Source: CAVYPR01 sp052145775 (GTDB taxonomy: Bacteria > Actinomycetota > Acidimicrobiia > Acidimicrobiales > RAAP-2). Taken from it: a stretch of DNA of 17,407 bases. Every line of letters begins with the position of its first letter. Within the stretch, counting starts at the first letter, position 1. Made by a program: the position numbers and the translations under genes. Positions 14,631-17,407 of the stretch are shown piece after piece. The notes under the pieces were generated by a model. The model was not told the DNA's origin. It worked only from the letters and a program-made list of their open reading frames with translations, and ran no database searches. The stretch spans positions 1 through 17,407 of the forward strand of contig JBKQNY010000104.1 in NCBI GenBank assembly GCA_052145775.1. Reading direction: 5' to 3'.

Positions 14631-15664
14631 CAGAACTGCCTCAGGAAGCGGATGTCGTTCTCGATGAGCCACCGCATGTCCGAGATGCCGTGGCGCATCT
14701 GGGCGCAGCGGTCGATGCCGAACCCGAAGGCGAACCCCGACCACTCGTCGCGGTCGATGCCCACGGCGTCGAAGACGGCCGGGTCGACCATGCCGCAGCC
14801 CCCGAGCTCGATCCAGCCGGTGCCCGAGCAGGTGCGGCACCCCTCGCCGCGGCAGATGGTGCAGGTGATCTCGAACTCGGCGGAGGGCTCGGTGAAGGGG
14901 AAGTAGGCGGGCCGCAGGCGCGAGTGGATCTCGGGTCCGAAAAAGGCGCCGGTGAAGGTCTCGATCGTCCCCGCCAGGTCGCCGAAGGTGATGTCCCGGT
15001 CGATGACCAGCCCCTCCACCTGGTGGAAGACGGCCAGGTGACGGGCGTCGGGGGTCTCCCGGCGGAAGCACCGGCCCGGGATGACGGCGTGGATGGGGAG
15101 CGGCTGCTCCTCCATGAGGTGGATCTGCACCGGCGAGGTGTGGGTGCGCAGCACCACCGTCTCGGGCTCGCCCAGGTCGAGGTAGAGGGTGTCGAACATG
15201 CTGCGGGCCGGGTGCGCCGGGGGGATGTTGAGCGCCTCGAAGTTGTACCAGTCCGTCTCGGCCTCGGGACCCTCGGCCACGGTGAACCCCATCCCCACGA
15301 AGGTGTCCTCCAGCGCGTACTGGGTCTGGGTGACCAGGTGCAGGTGGCCTCGACCCACCGGTGCGACCAGGGGCAGGGTCTCGGTCAGGTCGAGCCGGTC
15401 GGCGGCCAGCGCGGCCTGCCGCTCTCCGGCGGCGAGCTGGATCCGGCGGTCGGCCACCAGGGCCTCGAGCCGTTCCCTGGCCTCGTGCAGGACCCGGCCG
15501 GCGGTGCGGCGCTCCTCGGGGTCGAGCGCGCCCAGCTCGCGGTGGGCCAACGCCATCGGCCCCCGCTTGCCCAGCACCGCGGACTCCACCTCGGCCAGCT
15601 CCCCCGTCGAGGAGGCCGCGGCCACCGCGTCGGCCGCCTGGCGCTCGACCCCCTCCACGTCCAT
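14630..15664 (-). CDS. pheS: Phenylalanine-tRNA ligase alpha subunit
   Basis: PheS is the catalytic class II subunit of PheRS. The 344-residue protein has an N-terminal coiled-coil arm (about 5-85, with LGKRGPMA at 31-38). The catalytic domain carries GPEAETDWYNFEALNIP (132-148), motif-2 region LRTHTSPVQIHLM (172-184) and GRCFRRETPDARHLAVFHQV (197-216). Motif 3 is GFAFGFGIDRCAQM (310-323), where many homologues have Glu at the position of Asp318. A four-cysteine cluster CTICRGEGCRTC (268-279) precedes TGWIELGGCGMVDP, a known variant form of this loop that could hold a metal. The ATG at 15664 shares one base with the stop of the methyltransferase gene. It is tightly coupled to pheT downstream. 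The length is in the usual 330-360 range. Confidence 0.97.
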   Translation of the reverse strand: MDVEGVERQAADAVAAASSTGELAEVESAVLGKRGPMALAHRELGALDPEERRTAGRVLHEARERLEALVADRRIQLAAGERQAALAADRLDLTETLPLVAPVGRGHLHLVTQTQYALEDTFVGMGFTVAEGPEAETDWYNFEALNIPPAHPARSMFDTLYLDLGEPETVVLRTHTSPVQIHLMEEQPLPIHAVIPGRCFRRETPDARHLAVFHQVEGLVIDRDITFGDLAGTIETFTGAFFGPEIHSRLRPAYFPFTEPSAEFEITCTICRGEGCRTCSGTGWIELGGCGMVDPAVFDAVGIDRDEWSGFAFGFGIDRCAQMRHGISDMRWLIENDIRFLRQF

Positions 15665-16473
15665 CACGGCATCGTAGGGCGCACCGGGCCCGTCCCCGGG
15701 TCCCCGTCGCGCCCCGAACCGTCGGGGGCGAGGTCTGCTTCGGCGGCCCGGCGCTGGCGCAGGGCCTCGAAGCAGAGCACCGCGCAGGCCATGCCGACGT
15801 TGAGCGACTCGGCCCGTCCGGCCATGGGGATGGCCACGTACCCGTCGAGGGTGAGGCCCGGGCGCAGGCCCGCCGCCTCGTTGCCCAGCACCAGTGCGGT
15901 GGGCACCGACCAGTCGTAGGCGGCGTAGTCCTGCCCGTCGCGCACCACGGTCCCCAGGCGGCGGTAGCCGAGGGCGGCCAGGCCGGCCATGACCCGCTCG
16001 GTGTCGGCCTCGACGACCAGCGGCACGTGGAAGAGCGAGCCGGCCGAGGACCGCACGGTCTTGGGGTTGTACGGATCGACGCTGCCCCCGCAGAAGACCA
16101 CGGCGTCTGCCCCGGCGGCGTCGGCCGTGCGCAGCACGGTCCCGGCGTTCCCCGGGTCCCGCACGTCGTCGGTGACGATGACCAGGCGTCCCTGCGCCAC
16201 CGAGGAGAGGTCCCGGTCGACCATGGCGAAGACGGCCATGACCGGCTGGGGGGTGACGGTGTCGGCCACCTTGGCCAGGACCCCGGGGGCCAGCTCGTAG
16301 ACGCGCACCCCGGCCGCCTCGACCTCGGCGGCAGTCTCGGCGACCCCGTGGCCGCCCTCGGCGGCCACGTAGAGCGACTCGGGAAGGATCCCGGCGGCCA
16401 GCGCCGTGCGCACCAGCTCGGCCCCCTCGGCGACGAACGCCCGCTCGGCCCAGCGGGTGTTGCGCTTGGCCAC
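15664..16473 (-). CDS. SpoU (TrmH)-family RNA 2'-O-ribose methyltransferase
   Basis: The protein is a SPOUT-class enzyme that methylates a ribose 2'-OH in rRNA or tRNA using SAM. The N-terminal part (about 1-75) resembles the SpoU substrate-binding domain. The trefoil-knot domain has all three motifs: DDVRDPGNAGTVLRTADAAG (102-121), LVLGNEAAGL (194-203) and IPMAGRAESLNVGMACAVL (215-233). The Asn in motif 1, Glu in motif 2 and SLN in motif 3 are present. The start is uncertain. Homology seems to begin about 15 residues earlier (SHQRVRRLRRL), where only CTG codons exist (16521 or 16515), so I give the first GTG, 16473, for 269 residues. Genes here in actinobacteria are often called tsnR or rlmB-like; the target cannot be told from the sequence. 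The stop overlaps pheS. Confidence 0.9.
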   Translation of the reverse strand: MAKRNTRWAERAFVAEGAELVRTALAAGILPESLYVAAEGGHGVAETAAEVEAAGVRVYELAPGVLAKVADTVTPQPVMAVFAMVDRDLSSVAQGRLVIVTDDVRDPGNAGTVLRTADAAGADAVVFCGGSVDPYNPKTVRSSAGSLFHVPLVVEADTERVMAGLAALGYRRLGTVVRDGQDYAAYDWSVPTALVLGNEAAGLRPGLTLDGYVAIPMAGRAESLNVGMACAVLCFEALRQRRAAEADLAPDGSGRDGDPGTGPVRPTMP

Positions 16474-16535
16474 CAGGCGGCGCAGCCGCCGGACCCGCTG
16501 GTGCGAGTAGGCCAGCCTCAGGGCGGGACCCCGGG

Positions 16536-16904
16536 CTACTCGGCCAGCGCGGGGGCTGCCTGCCCGGCCACCTCGACCAGCGCGGCGAAGGCGTCGGCGT
16601 CGGTGACGGCCAGGTCGGCCAGGACCTTGCGGTCGACCTCCACCCCGGCATGGTGCAGGCCGGCGATGAAGCGGCTGTAGCTCATCCCGTGCAGCCGGGC
16701 GGCGGCGTTGATCCGCTGGATCCACAGCTTGCGGAACTCGCCCTTGCGGGCGCGGCGGTCGCGGTACGCGTACTGCATGGAGTGCAGCAGCTGCTCGTTG
16801 GCGGCCCGGTAGGTGCGGCTCTTGTTGCCGTAGTAGCCCTTGGCCTGCTCGAGCACCGCGCGGTGGTGCTTGCGGCCGTGGACGGAGCGCTTCACTCTGG
16901 CCAT
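16536..16904 (-). CDS. rplT: 50S ribosomal protein L20
   Basis: L20 binds 23S rRNA early in 50S assembly. The 122-residue product is a full match: it begins MARVKRSVHGRKHHRAVLEQ, continues with AKGYYGNKSRTYRAANEQLL and the basic helix YRDRRARKGEFRKLWIQRIN, and then the globular RNA-binding part with MSYSRFIAGL. The length is typical (115-130). The ATG at 16904 is fixed by a near-perfect Shine-Dalgarno site, AAGGAGGA (16918-16911), six bases upstream. The short Ala-rich C-terminal tail (VEVAGQAAPALAE) is slightly longer than in E. coli. It lies in the infC-rpmI-rplT cluster, 76 bases after rpmI. In some bacteria L20 represses this operon by binding mRNA; I see no clear mimic structure in the 76-base gap. 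Confidence 0.98.
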   Translation of the reverse strand: MARVKRSVHGRKHHRAVLEQAKGYYGNKSRTYRAANEQLLHSMQYAYRDRRARKGEFRKLWIQRINAAARLHGMSYSRFIAGLHHAGVEVDRKVLADLAVTDADAFAALVEVAGQAAPALAE

Positions 16905-16910
16905 GGGGGA

Positions 16911-16918
16911 TCCTCCTT
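16911..16918 (-). promoter_or_regulatory. Strong Shine-Dalgarno site of rplT
   Basis: AAGGAGGA on the minus strand sits six bases before the rplT ATG and fixes the start. It is the best ribosome-binding site in the window. Most arg genes here have weak or no such sites and rely on start/stop overlap. Confidence 0.85.
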
Positions 16919-16980
16919 GGTGTCCTCGGTGGTGGTGGACCGCCGCTCGGAGCCAGCCGGCGCGGTCAGGGTGGGTGTGC

Positions 16981-17175
16981 CTAGAGGCCGAGCATCCGCT
17001 TGGCCCGCCGCTCGTCCCCCCGGGAGAAGTCCTCCTCGCGCGAGAGACGGCGCTTGCGGGCGCTGGACTTGTGCTCGAGCAGGTGGGAGCGGTTCTGCTG
17101 CAGGCGGCGCAGCCGGCCGGTGCCGGTGACCTTCACCCGCTTGGCGGCCCCTCGGTCCGTCTTCATCTTCGGCAT
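16981..17175 (-). CDS. rpmI: 50S ribosomal protein L35
   Basis: L35 is a small, very basic protein of the large ribosomal subunit. The 64-residue product starts MPKMKTDRGAAKRVKVTGTG, the family signature, and continues with NRSHLLEHKSSARKRRL and an acidic-basic tail ending KRMLGL. The length is exactly typical (64-66). The ATG at 17175 lies four bases after the infC stop. A GAGGAAGGA purine tract just upstream, overlapping the end of infC, is the ribosome-binding site. It is part of the infC-rpmI-rplT operon; the promoter lies upstream, outside the window. Confidence 0.98.
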   Translation of the reverse strand: MPKMKTDRGAAKRVKVTGTGRLRRLQQNRSHLLEHKSSARKRRLSREEDFSRGDERRAKRMLGL

Positions 17176-17179
17176 CTGC

Positions 17180-17407
17180 TCATCCTTCCTCTGGGGCCGC
17201 CACCGGGGCCGCCTGTCCGGCCGGCTCCGACCCGTTCACCGCCGCCTCTTCTTCGCTGCGCTGCTTGGAGGCCGCCGACTGCCTGGCCCGCTTGTCCGGC
17301 GCCAGCACCATGACCATGTTGCGCCCGTCGAGCCGGGGCACCGACTCGGACTTGCCCACGCCGTCCATCTCGTCGGCGATGCGGTCGAGGATCTTCTTGC
17401 CCAGTTC
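17180..17407 (-). CDS. infC: Translation initiation factor IF-3, C-terminal end (partial)
   Basis: Only the last 75 codons are in the window; the 5' part lies beyond the right edge. IF3 binds the 30S subunit and controls start-codon and initiator-tRNA choice. The visible segment begins ELGKKILDRIADEM and runs through GKSESVPRLDGRNMVMVLAP, the end of the IF3 C-terminal domain that binds 30S. The family core ends near DK (residue 39 of the visible part). A further 36 residues rich in Ala, Glu, Pro, Ser and Gln follow up to EEG and the TGA at 17182-17180. Low-complexity C-terminal extensions of IF3 are known in high-GC actinobacteria. Its neighbours rpmI and rplT confirm the call. Confidence 0.95.
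   Translation of the reverse strand, partial: ELGKKILDRIADEMDGVGKSESVPRLDGRNMVMVLAPDKRARQSAASKQRSEEEAAVNGSEPAGQAAPVAAPEEG

Overview
The window reads as a chromosomal segment of a very GC-rich actinobacterium. The evidence is the high GC with heavy use of GTG and TTG starts, the gene order infC-rpmI-rplT-(SpoU)-pheS-pheT-argCJBD-argR-argGH (the order I know from Mycobacterium and relatives), and a Gram-positive style boxA in the rRNA leader. The class cannot be fixed from sequence reading alone. The 16S fragment has some stretches that are not the textbook actinobacterial ones, so a deep-branching lineage is possible. Every supported gene lies on the minus strand, so transcription runs from high to low coordinates. 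The long plus-strand open frames are GC-driven shadows.

Layout in order of transcription. (1) 17407-16536: the end of infC (IF3, cut by the window edge), rpmI (L35) and rplT (L20), the usual translation cluster. (2) 16473-12150: a SpoU-family RNA 2'-O-methyltransferase, then pheS and pheT, joined by one-base TGATG overlaps. (3) 12153-9627: a tandem-GNAT acetyltransferase coupled to the pheT stop, then a DUF2252 protein. These two separate pheT from the arg genes. (4) 9626-9501: a short intergenic region holding an AT-rich imperfect palindrome (probable ARG box) with a -10 hexamer inside it, seven bases from the argC ATG. (5) 9500-2052: argC-argJ-argB-argD-argR-argG-argH, seven genes whose starts and stops all overlap by 1 or 4 bases. 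(6) 2026-1352: a 3-methyladenine/alkylpurine DNA glycosylase (Mpg/AAG). (7) 1355-1001: an rRNA promoter whose -35 box contains the mpg stop codon, then a leader with boxA and hairpins. (8) 1000-1: the 5' two thirds of a 16S rRNA gene running off the window.

How the parts work together. ArgJ, ArgB, ArgC and ArgD make ornithine by the acetyl-recycling route. ArgG and ArgH turn citrulline into arginine. The one missing step is ornithine carbamoyltransferase: argF, which usually sits between argD and argR, is absent, and argD overlaps argR directly. ArgR, encoded inside the operon, probably represses it at the argC palindrome, and the ArgB sequence looks like the arginine-inhibited type of kinase. 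The rest is translation machinery (IF3, L35, L20, PheRS, an RNA methylase, 16S rRNA) plus one DNA repair gene.

I found no mobile element, CRISPR array, phage gene, toxin-antitoxin pair or tRNA. Most of the window is ordinary housekeeping sequence. The least understood gene is the DUF2252 protein. Its kinase-like motifs appear in a circularly permuted order, which is the best lead here. The compact control regions of argC and the rRNA operon are also worth a look.
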